Assembly (NCBI GenBank): GCA_965218865.1
Contig: CBDCME010000062.1
Coordinates: forward strand, 1-64,000
Source of the DNA: CBDCME01 sp965218865
Lineage (GTDB): Bacteria; Pseudomonadota; Alphaproteobacteria; JAAXGF01
Length of the DNA stretch: 64,000 nucleotides
Direction: 5' to 3'
Shown here: positions 29,501 to 37,467 of the stretch, in pieces
How the letters are laid out: each line of letters opens with the position of its first letter
Position numbering within the stretch: position 1 is the stretch's first letter
Translations under genes and position numbers: made by a program
The notes under the pieces: model-generated
What the model saw: the letters and a program-made list of their open reading frames with translations, nothing else
Databases searched by the model: none
Told to the model about the DNA's origin: nothing

Positions 29501-30778
29501 AAGCCGTGGACACCGGCAGTCCAGATCGAAGCCGTAGTTTCCTTGCAGGAGCCGCATCACTTCAGAAAGGAAGTCCTCGATGCGCTAGCCCGACTGTCCG
29601 CAGACGGAAACGATATAGAGCCGGATACTTCCGGAGCCCTGCGCACTAAGCGCTGGCTGGTTGCGAACGGCCGACCGATCGCACCTGAGGACGTTCTCGC
29701 CCTGCCGAGCGCCGTGGACGAGGCGGCGAGGACGCTACTGGGGAAGCAGGGGGAAGCACCCCCGTTTGAACCGGTTGGCGGTCTGGCAGTCGACATTCGA
29801 CAACATTCCGCATTCGAGTATCTGTGCAAATGGATCTTGCCAGACCGGCGTTCCTCTTTTGAGGCCCTTGGGTGGCTGGTCGAAGATGCAAGGATTGTCG
29901 GGCGATCGGGATCGGTGGACCCCGAACTGGTTGGTGATATGGCGCTTCTGGCGGTTGAGGGTCGTGATCCAGGCTTGCCCGGGTGGGAACTCACCAAGGC
30001 TGGTCTTGCCGCCCTAAAGGACGATCCCAAGCAATCTCTCGCGTTCGTCACAGCTTTCGCCACCTTCGACACCGAAGAGGCGAACCTCGCGGCTAAGATG
30101 CTCGATACTCTGGCGGAACTTGGAAAAGACAAGGGACGCGTTGGAGAGGCATCCCGGCGCTTGTATGTGCGCGGCTTTCGCATTGTTGCTCAGTGGCCGA
30201 AGGAAACACGCAATCGCGTCTTCGCTGATGCACGTGTTCCCACCAAGGGGGGTGGATGGCGGATCGGCCGCGAGGTCATTGAAGATGGCAACGGTATTCA
30301 TTCCACGTATCTTCTTGCTGCTGAGCATGCATCGATTCTACGGCAGTATGATTCGGACCCTCGGTCAGCGGTTGACGGAGTCGATAGTGGCCCGATTCAC
30401 AGCGTAGAGAAATCGGACAGAGGAGACGTCCGTACTGTTGACTTGCCACATCTCGAAGGCCGCGCAGCAGCGAAGCTCCGGTCCTTCCTGCAGCCGTGGC
30501 GTAATCGGGTGCCACCGGACCTGATCGTCGTGTTCTTGGGCCTTCTCGGCCGAAATCATTCCTTTCGAACCCTGGCAGAAGAATGGTCGGCGGAAACAAC
30601 AGCCGACATCGAGACTCTGTGGGCCGACCTTGACAAGCGATTCCCGCTGGAAGTGCTCTACCCGAATTCGTTACCAGATGAGGTCGACCAGCGTCGGTAC
30701 GCCATAGAGATTGTGCTTGGAGACACTGTCAAGGCTGAGGCGCTGTCCGGCAGGGCTAGTTTTTTGTCCGCCCAGTGA
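26597..30778 (+). CDS. Large sacsin-like Hsp90-type (GHKL) ATPase
   Basis: A 1393-aa protein starting with TTG at 26597; GGAG at 26586-26589 is 7 bases upstream. Residues ~10-230 form a sacsin-type nucleotide-binding domain. The N-box is ILKELLQNADDAGA (30-42), the G1 region LLAVNDG (66-72), and the lid/G2 segment GKFGLGQKAVFHICD (98-112). The remaining ~1150 residues are helical with no recognised enzyme motif, comparable to the long extensions of eukaryotic sacsin. The C-terminus lies at the left end of the following transposon, and the last residues (SFLSAQ) may be transposon-derived, so the native protein could be longer. Large GHKL ATPases of this kind appear in defence islands, but no function is proven. 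It is flanked by mobile DNA and has lower GC than the tra genes. Confidence 0.8.
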   Translation: MPDFRVPPISIVNQIRNNLHDRYETGFPILKELLQNADDAGARRFCIETLPGWKKAENPLLRWPGLLAVNDGIFRDEDEVGIVSFGDSGKATDDAAIGKFGLGQKAVFHICDAFVVFAYDTSRTFSCVVNPFLNVQVTGNISHSWEPPDGAGLADTDLELLRSVVAPEFADRGLLLWFPFRRSELHPAPDVGFSTNVPDPSNTIDELSRTEDLALILTALRHLEHVEVRSDGTTRCALHLEQDSQRLLGPADWQDGLRTFRGAISVQSSQTERKYVGREATLSDGRAARLQGSSFWPKTVSVLHHFPRPEKGQPHGAVSLLRTTAGARATLRLSWAVFLPISDTYDIEIPLDSEFPCQVRLLLHGYFFLDSGRRRIEALDAERVDDDPGDAAELRRSWNAELRDTAVLPLVPAVLRDAFDSRILTSEELEELVRCIARDRVFDEYQGAICGTHALVRALEATGEITWYTPSSEEPLRPLPSEVARAPRRVVELFPGIHAWARANAAVLCVDRDACLAGEPLNWVSDDLEALFIDLPSRAFQAGALAPLLAEFLELVEPNDDFRQAIGPSLVAALRRAMQQSAAMAPSNHLGRILSFVSGRLLFPLPSAVEHRNVLRSLAAAQTSILTVRAGWLGDTAYSPARLSSVDLKLLLEALEPHLEGTQADQAAIAALACLTWAEHGLSELAASSDLASIKVLRVRDVRAGRWISISLKLLVKRSREGLLFASSPDANRLLPLVVAALPDACPLIVEQKTGEFLRCGDRSAIPLRNADKPAIFHLVNGASKFGSKQARATLVAALQPSIDDDRAALRRLCAGVAEAEATSVGLRVMGRESSGIERIVTGIFTRSRRAFLVPSSVTSELTSRLRDFLEIRELDTAAIEALLEEHVDLVGSLDPTATECEAFLRSDFSDDLLRRLPIHARSDGTIGGAENAFVERDFAVPQSLRDGVLTISLHAARDLRRRQEKILKPWTPAVQIEAVVSLQEPHHFRKEVLDALARLSADGNDIEPDTSGALRTKRWLVANGRPIAPEDVLALPSAVDEAARTLLGKQGEAPPFEPVGGLAVDIRQHSAFEYLCKWILPDRRSSFEALGWLVEDARIVGRSGSVDPELVGDMALLAVEGRDPGLPGWELTKAGLAALKDDPKQSLAFVTAFATFDTEEANLAAKMLDTLAELGKDKGRVGEASRRLYVRGFRIVAQWPKETRNRVFADARVPTKGGGWRIGREVIEDGNGIHSTYLLAAEHASILRQYDSDPRSAVDGVDSGPIHSVEKSDRGDVRTVDLPHLEGRAAAKLRSFLQPWRNRVPPDLIVVFLGLLGRNHSFRTLAEEWSAETTADIETLWADLDKRFPLEVLYPNSLPDEVDQRRYAIEIVLGDTVKAEALSGRASFLSAQ

Positions 30779-32832
30779 TCAGGGTGAGGTGATCGCGGCG
30801 CTGACCATTTCATTCTCGGTGTGGCAGTGTGCCGGTCATGGCGACGCTGCCGGTCTCGGATTCGTCCATTGATTTGCGCGCGGTCACGGTGCGTCCGACC
30901 TGGCGCGCGCAGGAGCACCGGCGCTGGGACCGGTTGGTGGAGCAGCACCACTACCTGGCGTTCCACGGCGTCATCGGCAAGGGCCTGCGCCATGTCGCGG
31001 TGCATGGCGAGACCTGGCTCGCACTGATCGGCTGGCAGCCCGGCGCGTTCAAGCTGGGCGCGCGTGATCGCTGGATCGGGTGGTCGGCCGAGCAGCAGTT
31101 CCGGCGTCTGCATCTGATCGCCAACAACTCGCGCTTCGTCATTCTGACGCCTGGCCGAGTGCCGAACCTGGCCTCCCGTGTGCTGGGGCTGAGCCTGCGG
31201 CGGCTGTCTGAGGACATCCAGGCGGTGCACGGATATCCGGCTCTTCTGGCGGAGACGTTCGTGGACGTCTCGCGATTTGCCGGCACCTGCTACCGCGCGT
31301 CGAACTGGCGCTCTCTGGGGCTGACGCGGGGCTTTGCCCGTGAGCCCGGAGGGGCAGCGCGCTGGCGCCACCACGGTCAGCCCAAGGAGGTCTTCGTGTT
31401 CGGACTGACAGACGGCGCCCCCGAGGCGCTGAGCCGTACCGGGATGCCGGCACACTGGAACGCCGAGCAGCACACCGAGCCGATGGCCGCGCCCCGGCTG
31501 CGCAGCCTGTTCGAGTGTCTGGGTGAGGTGCCCGAGTACCGCCATGCCCGGGGCAAGCGCTATGCGCTCAACACCATTCTGGTGATCGCCGTCGCCGCCC
31601 GGCTTGCCGGATACCGGGGGGTGAACGCGTTCGCCCAGTTCGCCGCCCTGCTCTCCCAGGAGCAGCTCGAGGCGGTGGGTGCGTTCTGGAGCCCTTCCAA
31701 ACAGCGCTACACCCCGCCCGCGATCACCACCTTCCACAAGACCCTCACCGCCCTGCCGCCAGAGACCCTGGACAACGCGATTAGCCAGTGGACCGGCCAG
31801 CATGGCAGCGCGCACGCGCCGGTCGCCATGGACGGAAAGGATCTGCGCGGCGCCTCGAAGCAGACCGAAGACGGGCGCAGGATGATGGTGGCGGCGGTCG
31901 AGCACGACACCGGCGTGGTCCTCGGGCAGGTCGAGGTCGACCGCAAGAGCAACGAAATCCCGGCCGTGCGCGAACTCTCCAGCGGCCTCGACCTCACAGG
32001 CCGGATCGTCACCATGGACGCGATGCACGCTCAGCACGAGACCGCGCGCTGCCTGCTCGGGCGTCGCGCCGACTACGTGATGAGCGCGGTCAAGGACAAC
32101 CAGGAGATGATCTTCGAAGACCTCAAGGCGATCGACTTCAGCGATGCGCTCTGGCACGAAACCGTCGACAAGGGCCATGGCCGCATCGAGCGCCGACGCT
32201 GCGCCGTCGTCGACCTCTCCGCTGCCGAGTGGGACGGCTACGCCAACCTCCACGGGCGACGCCAGGCCATGCGCATCGAGCGCGAACGCGAGATCCTCAA
32301 GACCGGCAAGCGCAGCATCAAGGTGACCTGGAGCCTCACCTCGCTCGGCGCAGAGCGCGCCGGACCCGAGGAGTTGCTCGAACTGGTGCGCAACCACTGG
32401 CATATCGAGAACCGCCTGCACTACGTGCGCGACTTCACCTACGACGAAGACCGATGCCGGGCCTACGTGCGTCACCTGCCCAGAAATCTCGCCTGCTTGA
32501 CCAACGCGGCCATCGCCATCGTGCGCTGCGACGGACGCTTCCGTTATCTGCCCGAGGCCAACCGGCACTATGCCGCCCGGGCGCAGGAGGCCCTCGACGC
32601 GATCATGACCGCGCCCATCGCCTGAGACAGCACGCCTCTCCCCCGGACCGGGACGTGCCGCCGAGCGGCGCGGGCGGACCGGTGTGCCTGTCGAATCCGA
32701 AAACGCCGTCCGGTGGCTTCGAGCAGTCCCCATGACGTCGTCGAGGCAAGCTCGGGGCTCCCCGAACCCCGTGCACCGAGCACGATCCCACTCATCCCGA
32801 ACCCTCAACCGCGACTAAAAATTGTTCCTGCT
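30757..32832 (+). mobile_element. ISAs1-type element with a DruA-like domain
   Basis: It carries a single transposase gene and ~200 bp of non-coding tail. Candidate imperfect ends are TAGTTTTTTGTCCGC on the left (about 30757) and CAATTTTTAGTCGCG (reverse complement of the right end, about 32830). I could not find a convincing target duplication, so the ends are approximate. The left end abuts the last codons of the sacsin-like gene. Confidence 0.6.
30838..32625 (+). CDS. Transposase: DUF4338 (DruA-like) domain fused to ISAs1 transposase
   Basis: A 595-aa protein with two clear halves. Residues ~10-200 match the DUF4338/DruA family (WDRLVEQHHYLAFHG, GWQPGAFKLGARDRWIGW, ETFVDVSRFAGTCYRASNW). 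This domain is known from the Druantia anti-phage system and from mobile genes. Residues ~215-595 are an ISAs1 transposase: N-terminal LRSLFECLGEVPEYR, then APVAMDGKDLRGA with the first catalytic Asp, IVTMDAMHAQHETA with the second, and HWHIENRLHYVRDFTYDED with the Glu. ATG 30838 is used; GTG 30829 is in frame too. The frame is intact, so the element may be active. Confidence 0.85.
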   Translation: MATLPVSDSSIDLRAVTVRPTWRAQEHRRWDRLVEQHHYLAFHGVIGKGLRHVAVHGETWLALIGWQPGAFKLGARDRWIGWSAEQQFRRLHLIANNSRFVILTPGRVPNLASRVLGLSLRRLSEDIQAVHGYPALLAETFVDVSRFAGTCYRASNWRSLGLTRGFAREPGGAARWRHHGQPKEVFVFGLTDGAPEALSRTGMPAHWNAEQHTEPMAAPRLRSLFECLGEVPEYRHARGKRYALNTILVIAVAARLAGYRGVNAFAQFAALLSQEQLEAVGAFWSPSKQRYTPPAITTFHKTLTALPPETLDNAISQWTGQHGSAHAPVAMDGKDLRGASKQTEDGRRMMVAAVEHDTGVVLGQVEVDRKSNEIPAVRELSSGLDLTGRIVTMDAMHAQHETARCLLGRRADYVMSAVKDNQEMIFEDLKAIDFSDALWHETVDKGHGRIERRRCAVVDLSAAEWDGYANLHGRRQAMRIEREREILKTGKRSIKVTWSLTSLGAERAGPEELLELVRNHWHIENRLHYVRDFTYDEDRCRAYVRHLPRNLACLTNAAIAIVRCDGRFRYLPEANRHYAARAQEALDAIMTAPIA

Positions 32833-32916
32833 CCAGAGCGCCTTGACTCGGCCGGGCGCCCGCGCCTACCGTAGGTGGCGCCATGAGGGAGGTTGCAATG
32901 CAAGTGGATCTCGCTC

Positions 32917-33855
32917 ATGCGGATGAAAAGTTTTCTCGGTCTTTCTCTCGAAGGGTTTCACCGCGTCGCCTACACCGAGTGGGGCGACCCGGCGAGTGAG
33001 CGGGTGGCTATCTGCGTCCATGGCCTGACCCGACAGGGACGCGATTTCGACGTTCTCGCGGCGGCGCTGACCAAGCGCGGTTACCGCGTCGTTTGTCCGG
33101 ACATCGTCGGGCGTGGCAAGAGTGATTGGCTGTCCAATCCAGAGGGTTACGCGTTTCCCCAATATCTCGCGGACGTGAACGCGCTCGTCACCCGTCTGGA
33201 GGTCCGGGAAGTGGATTGGATCGGGACCTCCCTGGGCGGGCTGATGGGGATCATCATGGCCGGACATCCGAACAGCCCCGTCCGCCGTTTGATCGTCAAC
33301 GACATCGGTCCGTTTCTGACTTGGTTGGCGCTGAAGCGCATCGGCGACTACATACACGACGAACCCGACTTTGCCGATCCGGCTTCGGCGGAGCTTTACT
33401 TCCGCGACGTCCTGGCGCCCTTCGGTAATCTCACCAAAACTCAGTGGCGGCACCTGACCAAGCACAGCGTGCGTTTTTGCGAGGAAACCGGTTTTTACAA
33501 GCTGCATCAGGACGTACGGATAGGACAAGCGTTTCGGACAGGACTGATTTACAACCTCAACCTTTGGGGGTTTTGGGATAAAATTCGCTGCCCCGTATTG
33601 GTCTTGCGGGGGGCCGAATCCGACATGCTTCCGGCCGACATGGCTGACGAAATGAGCCGCCGAGGCCCCAAGGCCAAGGTGGTCGAGATCGCCGATTGCG
33701 GTCACGCGCCGGCCTTGATGGCCGACGATCAGGTCGACGTGGTCATCGATTGGCTGATGGCGAAAATCCGGCGCCGGCCCCGGCCCCGGGAAAAGCCGGT
33801 GGTGGGCGGCCGGTTCCGTCGCCGATCGGCGTCGTCGGGACGGAACAGACTCTAA
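32917..33855 (+). CDS. Alpha/beta-hydrolase
   Basis: A ~312-aa alpha/beta hydrolase. Two close ATGs (32917 and 32923) are possible; the family usually begins shortly before GFHRVAYTEWGDP. Visible features are the oxyanion-hole HG in CVHGLTRQGRDF, the nucleophile elbow GTSLGGLMG (Ser as nucleophile), the acid in LRGAESDML and the catalytic His in ADCGHAPALMADDQ. The last ~30 residues are an Arg/Pro-rich tail (RRRPRPREKP). The substrate is unknown. A repeat of the palindromic family starts at its stop codon. Confidence 0.85.
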   Translation: MRMKSFLGLSLEGFHRVAYTEWGDPASERVAICVHGLTRQGRDFDVLAAALTKRGYRVVCPDIVGRGKSDWLSNPEGYAFPQYLADVNALVTRLEVREVDWIGTSLGGLMGIIMAGHPNSPVRRLIVNDIGPFLTWLALKRIGDYIHDEPDFADPASAELYFRDVLAPFGNLTKTQWRHLTKHSVRFCEETGFYKLHQDVRIGQAFRTGLIYNLNLWGFWDKIRCPVLVLRGAESDMLPADMADEMSRRGPKAKVVEIADCGHAPALMADDQVDVVIDWLMAKIRRRPRPREKPVVGGRFRRRSASSGRNRL

Positions 33856-33856
33856 C

Positions 33857-33990
33857 AGTCTGTTCGAAAACTCGCGGCACCGGCCCCCGCCCCCTCCCGG
33901 CCACCCATATCAGCATACTCTCGTGGGTGGCCGGGAGGGGGAGAGGGCCGGAACAGACGCAAAAAATGCGCGGACGCGCATTTTCAAATG
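33857..33990 (+). repeat. Palindromic interspersed repeat, copy A
   Basis: A ~135-bp unit. It opens with CAGTCTGTTCGAAAACTCG. A long hairpin has arms CCCTCCCGGCCACCC and GGGTGGCCGGGAGGG, with outer bases also paired. The unit ends with a small GCGCGGACGCGC hairpin and TTTTCAAA. Copy B at 34111 is nearly identical in the same orientation. Confidence 0.88.
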
Positions 33991-34110
33991 GACTCTAAGG
34001 CGGGCCGGCGGCGGCAAGCAAGGAACGGGTAATAGCGGCGGGGCACCAAGGAAACCGAAATCGTTGCGACGGACAGAGAAAAAGTTTAGGACTGGAAACG
34101 CGCGTGTTTT

Positions 34111-34246
34111 ACAGTCTGTTCGAAAACTCGCGGCACCGGCCCCCGCCCCCTCCCGGCCACCCATATCAGCATACTCTCGTGGGTGGCCGGGAGGGGGAGA
34201 GGGCCGGAACAGACGCAAAAAATGCGCGGACGCGCATTTTCGAACA
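34111..34246 (+). repeat. Palindromic interspersed repeat, copy B
   Basis: A direct repeat of copy A that preserves the ends better: CTGTTCGAAAA at the left and TTTTCGAACAAAAA at the right are inverted, as expected for a MITE-like unit. It lies just upstream of the helical-protein gene. Confidence 0.9.
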
Positions 34247-34345
34247 AAAACGTAGTGGCGGCGTCTTGTCGCGGTTCAAGAATTGGCGCTGGAATACCGG
34301 CGGCGGGTTCCGCAAGAACATGATTTTCCGAGAGGAGGGCGGGAT

Positions 34346-34960
34346 ATGGAAGGTTTTAACACGTTCCGTGAGACCGTGATCAGCCGCATGCATGAAATGG
34401 CCGCGGTCGCCGAGGCCATGGGCAAGAAGGCGGAGGGGCTTCAGGCCGAGGCCCGCGACGAGATGCACAAGGCGGTCAAGGAAATACACGCCCAGCAGAT
34501 GGTGTTTCAGGACTTCGCCGAAAGGGTCCGGCACTACGAGTCCGGGACCTGGGAAAAAGGCGTCGAGGAAGTTGAAAAAGCCTGGGCCGATTTCGAGAAG
34601 CTGGCGGCGTACGCGGCGGGCAAGTTCGACGGCGAGCGCGAGGCCATCGCCGCGCGCTCAGGGGCCCAGTTCAAGCACTGGTTGGAGGTCGTCGACCAGT
34701 ATTCCCACAAGGTCGCCAAGCTGGCGGACGATGAGCGGGAAAGATTCGACCACCTGATCGACGATTTACGGGACAAGCAAAAGGATGCGGAGGACTGGGT
34801 CCGCGAGATCAACGCCGCGAACGCCAACACTTGGCAGGCCATGTCCAAGGGATTCGAAGGCGCGTGGGAAGCCTTCGAAGGCGCCGTGACGACGGCCAAG
34901 GATGAGTTCGAAAAGACCTTCGGAAGCGGACAAGGCGATTCCAAAGACAAAGACTCCTAA
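34346..34960 (+). CDS. Hypothetical helical (coiled-coil) protein
   Basis: A 204-aa, highly charged, almost entirely helical protein starting at ATG 34346, with GAGGAGGGCGGG just upstream. There is no signal peptide or membrane segment. Heptad-like runs (MAAVAEAMGKKAEGLQAEA, VAKLADDERERFDHLIDDL) recall phasin-like or apolipoprotein-like proteins that coat surfaces or form bundles. It is followed by a cyclic-nucleotide-binding protein on the same strand. I do not recognise a specific family. Confidence 0.75.
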   Translation: MEGFNTFRETVISRMHEMAAVAEAMGKKAEGLQAEARDEMHKAVKEIHAQQMVFQDFAERVRHYESGTWEKGVEEVEKAWADFEKLAAYAAGKFDGEREAIAARSGAQFKHWLEVVDQYSHKVAKLADDERERFDHLIDDLRDKQKDAEDWVREINAANANTWQAMSKGFEGAWEAFEGAVTTAKDEFEKTFGSGQGDSKDKDS

Positions 34961-35129
34961 CGCCGTCGACGCAACGGCCGGCCGTTCCGCCTACGCGCGG
35001 AGCGCCACGCGTGCCCGCGTTGAAGAATTCGCCCCTTTCCACTCGCGCGAAACCGTGGCGTTACTGTTTGTTTACCAATTTATGGTCGTGATGTTAGGAC
35101 GACCTGGACTCAATCTGGCGGACAAATAT

Positions 35130-35531
35130 ATGGCAAACGATACCGGGACCCCTTCGCAGAGTTCCAATACACCGCGAAAAGAACCCCCCCCCGGAACGAT
35201 TATCTTCAGGGAAGGCGAGATGGGGCACCAAGCCTACTACGTTCATTCCGGTGCGGTCGAAGTATCGCGCAGACGGAACGGCCAGAAGGTTTCCCTCGCC
35301 ATCATCGGTCCGGGTGGCATCTTCGGCGAAATGGCGCTGATCGATCGTCAAACCCGCGACGCCTCCGCCACGGCCCAAGACGAAACCGTTTGCCTGGTGA
35401 TATCGGAACAGAAACTGCATGAACGCATTCACCAGGCGGACCCGGTCATCCGCTCGCTTTTGGGGACGTTTATCCAAACCATACGTTCGCTCAACGACCG
35501 GACCACCAAGGCGGAAGTCGGGGGTGGCTGA
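35130..35531 (+). CDS. Cyclic-nucleotide-binding-domain protein
   Basis: A ~133-aa single-domain protein of the Crp/cNMP-binding fold without a DNA-binding helix-turn-helix. The beta-roll signature is visible: GTIIFREGEMGHQAYYVHSG, then GGIFGEMALIDRQTRDASATA, whose GEMAL-(x)5-R resembles the phosphate-binding cassette. ATG 35130 is the likely start, but the frame is open further upstream (ATGs at 35082 and 35091). The gene follows the helical protein by about 170 bp. Such stand-alone domains act as sensor subunits. Confidence 0.78.
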   Translation: MANDTGTPSQSSNTPRKEPPPGTIIFREGEMGHQAYYVHSGAVEVSRRRNGQKVSLAIIGPGGIFGEMALIDRQTRDASATAQDETVCLVISEQKLHERIHQADPVIRSLLGTFIQTIRSLNDRTTKAEVGGG

Positions 35532-36177
35532 AACCAACGCGCGAACGAATCCGCGATCGCTCCGGTTCAGTTAAAGTCTGATCGAAAACCCGCGGCACCG
35601 GCCCTCTCCCCCTCCCGGCCACCCATTTCAGCATACGCCTAAGGGGAGGCGGAAGGGGGAGAGGGCTCGAACAGACACTGATAAAATCTTCGACAAAACG
35701 CCTCGTAATCGACGCCCGTGAGGGTTCCAGCACCTCGTTGGGGAATCCTCCATTGCGAGAGTTGCCATGACCTGAACGCGTTAGGGGCAACCCGTAACCT
35801 GGTTTCCGAGGAATTAGGGGCTTGGCCATTGGGCGGCTACGAAATTTGTTCACAGGGATAAGAAAGCCACGGATTCGGGGCGTTCACGCGCGAATTTTCC
35901 CTACCGAAAACGTGCCTGATGGGGACTATCGAAAAACACCTCACTATTTCAATGAGTTACGAAAAATCAAATTTCTGGGTGGGGCGATGAAAGGCGCGAA
36001 AATGTTGATTCTTGCAAATCGCTCGCGGCGAATTGTCAACAACCTTTTCCACAAGAAAGGCGCGTTTCGGCCACGATCCGATCAGACCGGTGGGAACGGT
36101 AGCAGGCCCGGCCGCGGTCACCGATAAGTGACCGCGTGGCACTTGACAATCGGCGGGCACGAATTTAGGTCAAGTGC
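35532..36177. other. Intergenic region with repeat copy C
   Basis: A 646-bp region between the cNMP-binding gene and the IS630 element. It holds a degenerate palindromic repeat. A 101-codon frame at 35822-36127 is basic and low in family-like features, and I did not call it. Confidence 0.5.
35574..35685 (+). repeat. Palindromic interspersed repeat, copy C (degenerate)
   Basis: It keeps AGTCTGATCGAAAACCCGCGG and the CCCTCCCGGCCACCC arm, but the loop and returning arm have diverged and the right end is shortened (CTCGAACAGAC). Confidence 0.75.
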
Positions 36178-36179
36178 TA

Positions 36180-37349
36180 ATACCAACCGCCCTTAACATT
36201 GACTTGTGCGAGCCCACGCTCTGAGGCCGATAGACATGATCTTCCAAGGTCGGTCGATCAGGTTGTTCCAGGCTTGGCAAGAGGCCTCGACGATGGCTTC
36301 ATAGGAGTCGAAGACACGATTGGAGAGCCAGTTCTGGCGGAGGTATTGCCAGACATTTTCGGCGGGATTGAGCTCCGGGGACTTGGGTGGCAAAGGCACG
36401 AGGGAGATGTTCTCCGGGATGCCGAGTTTGGCAGTGGTGTGCCATGCGGCTTGGTCGAGCAGCACGACGGCATGGGCGTTTGGGGCAACGGCCCGGCTGA
36501 TTTCCTCGAGATGCAGGTCCATGGCTTCAGTATTGGCGCGCGGCATGACCAGCGCCGCGCCCTCACCGCGCTCGGGGCAGATGGCGCCGAAGAGATACGC
36601 CGAAGAGGTCCGTAGGTCCTTGACCTGGCGCGGGCGCGATCCCTTTGGGGCCCACTGGCGCACCAGGCTGTTCTTCTGGCCGACGCGCATTTCATCTTGA
36701 AACCAAACCTCGATGGGCGTGTCCGGTGGCTGTGCCGCTACGATTTTCGCCAAGTGTTCGGGAAAACTTTTTTTTAAATTCCTCCTGTGCCCGCGCATCC
36801 TGGCCGACGTGGCGCGGGCGCGCGGAAATATGCGAGAACCCGAGCGCGGCCAGCAGCTTGCCGACGCTCCGCTCGTGATAGTCCACGCCGAAGCGCGTTC
36901 GGATCAGTTGCTTGAGATCGATGCAGCGCCAGCGCACGACCCCATCCCGTTCGGGATCGGGACCGGCCTCGATAGCCCGCGAAAGCGCCGCCATTTGCGA
37001 CGGCGTCAACCGACGCAACGCCCCGTTCGGCTTGCGGTCGATCAGACCGGCCGGACCTCCCGCGTTGAACCGGTGAACCCAGTCCCGCAACGTCTGCCGA
37101 TCCATGCCGCCAATACCCGCCGCGCACGCTCGATCCATCCCATCGTAGATGGCCGCCATCGACAAAAGCCGTCGCGCCTGGTTCCCATCATCGCTCCGTG
37201 CCGCAAGAACACGGACTCTTTCAGCATCAAAGTCGTTTCGCAAAGGAATCGTTGGCATTGAACACACTCCCTTGTTGCCAACAACCTTGAATCACACAAA
37301 ACCTGGCGTGTAAACCTTTGCGTGAGTCAAACTCTGGGGCGGTTGGTAT
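36180..37349 (-). mobile_element. IS630-family insertion sequence, copy 1
   Basis: A 1170-bp element with ends ATACCAACCGCCC and GGGCGGTTGGTAT. It is flanked by TA-containing sequence as expected for IS630; exact ends are uncertain by 1-3 bases. The second copy (62661-63830) is the same length and nearly identical, in the opposite orientation. Confidence 0.9.
36193..37258 (-). CDS. IS630-family transposase made through a frameshift
   Basis: Two overlapping frames encode the transposase. The first (ATG 37258) has an N-terminal helix-turn-helix region (DRQTLRDWVHRFNAGGPAGL). The second carries the DDE catalytic part (EVWFQDEMRVGQ, VVLLDQAAWH, LNPAENVWQYLR). They overlap at a run of eight A residues (sense strand TTTAAAAAAAAGTTTT, near 36772). 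Losing one A at that run, by transcriptional slippage or +1 ribosomal shifting, fuses EEFKK to SFPEHLAKI and gives ~354 aa. Frameshifting at A-runs is well known in IS elements. This copy lacks the nonsense codon found in copy 2 and is likely the active one. Confidence 0.85.
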
Positions 37350-37467
37350 AAGCTGATGCTTGGACCTGTGGGCGGGTAGGAAATTCTACTCCAGCGAAGG
37401 GCCGCCGTAACGGCGCGCCCATGGCGAATCTTAATCGTCTGGGGCCCCCGCGCCGAGGCGGGCGAGC

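Noticed and set aside
33857..34246. CRISPR array
   Set aside because: Two direct ~135-bp repeats with one 120-bp spacer are too long and too few; other copies are dispersed and inverted.
35822..36127. 101-codon plus-strand frame
   Set aside because: No family resemblance, no good ribosome-binding site, composition like random translation of the intergenic DNA.
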